A DNA stretch of 64,000 bases from Baylisascaris procyonis (lineage: Eukaryota > Nematoda > Chromadorea > Rhabditida > Ascarididae), in NCBI GenBank assembly GCA_037389465.1, contig JAZARR010000033.1, positions 186,001-250,000 on the forward strand, in the 5' to 3' direction. Below the pieces are notes generated by a model, which searched no databases, was not told the DNA's origin, and saw only the letters and a list, made by a program, of their open reading frames with translations. Position 1 is the stretch's first letter; every line of letters starts with the position of its first letter. A program made the translations under genes and the position numbers. Shown here in pieces: positions 63,600 through 64,000 of the stretch.

Positions 63600-64000
63600 G
63601 TGTGTTTTGCTATGGTCCTTAAATCTGGAGTTCTTCTATTGAGACTTACTCATCACATGTATAAAGAACTACAGCGTTAGCAGCACCTTTTTATGTAACT
63701 TTTATTTATGTCATGCTATTTGTCTGCCTTGTCTTTTTTCTCTTCCTTATATGGCATGCAAAATTCGAGTGCAACTAACATTTGTTTTATACTTTATGTC
63801 AACATTTTCTATTATTTTGGCAGTTATATACACTTTTGTCAAAAAGTTCTTTGGTTTGGATTTCGGGTGGCCCATCAAATTGAAGGTTAAAAACCCATTT
63901 GAGAAGTTTTTATAGGTAATACTGGTGGCATTTGTTTAGCGCATGATTTGGCAACCAATGAAGCACCGCTTTTGGCGGTATTGGTATTGGTAGTGGTCCT

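Overview
The window looks like nuclear DNA from a nematode. Four things point there: AT-rich non-coding sequence with dense T-tracts; small GC-richer exons (about 40-290 nt) separated by introns of hundreds to thousands of bases; 3' splice sites of the TTTCAG/TTTTAG type; and AG acceptors just upstream of start codons that have no 5' exon, as expected for spliced-leader trans-splicing. Four long (TA)n tracts, homopolymer runs and fold-back repeats suit a large, repeat-rich genome. A strongylid (clade V) parasite is my guess, but the sequence alone does not prove it. No tRNA, rRNA, CRISPR array, intact transposon or bacterial feature was seen.

All supported genes are on the + strand. (1) 1626-13016: exons of a gene I cannot identify (low to moderate confidence), probably starting upstream of the window. 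(2) 14976-18257: a complete five-exon gene for a 97-residue KGD4/MRPS36-type subunit of the mitochondrial 2-oxoglutarate dehydrogenase complex. (3) 18258-25880: a 7.6 kb spacer with no convincing gene. (4) 25881-35977: a complete eight-exon gene for the complex I subunit NDUFA9 (428 residues). (5) 37540 to beyond the right edge: a long gene for a cytosolic carboxypeptidase of the CCP1/AGTPBP1/CCPP-1 family (tubulin deglutamylase). At least 21 exons can be joined by reading phase and by similarity to the vertebrate protein. The window ends inside the M14 peptidase domain, after the HxxE zinc motif and before the third zinc ligand and the catalytic Glu.

Functionally, KGD4 (TCA cycle) and NDUFA9 (respiratory chain) are both mitochondrial matrix-side proteins, while CCP1 acts on polyglutamylated tubulin, in nematodes mainly in ciliated neurons. 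I see no evidence that they are co-regulated. They are separate same-strand genes, and two of them show likely trans-splice acceptors.

The main points for follow-up are the unidentified gene at the left, the fully open ATG-less leader in frame with KGD4, a perfect 18-bp hairpin in a CCP1 intron, a fold-back element at 42591-42685, and several splice-site ambiguities that affect the predicted proteins.
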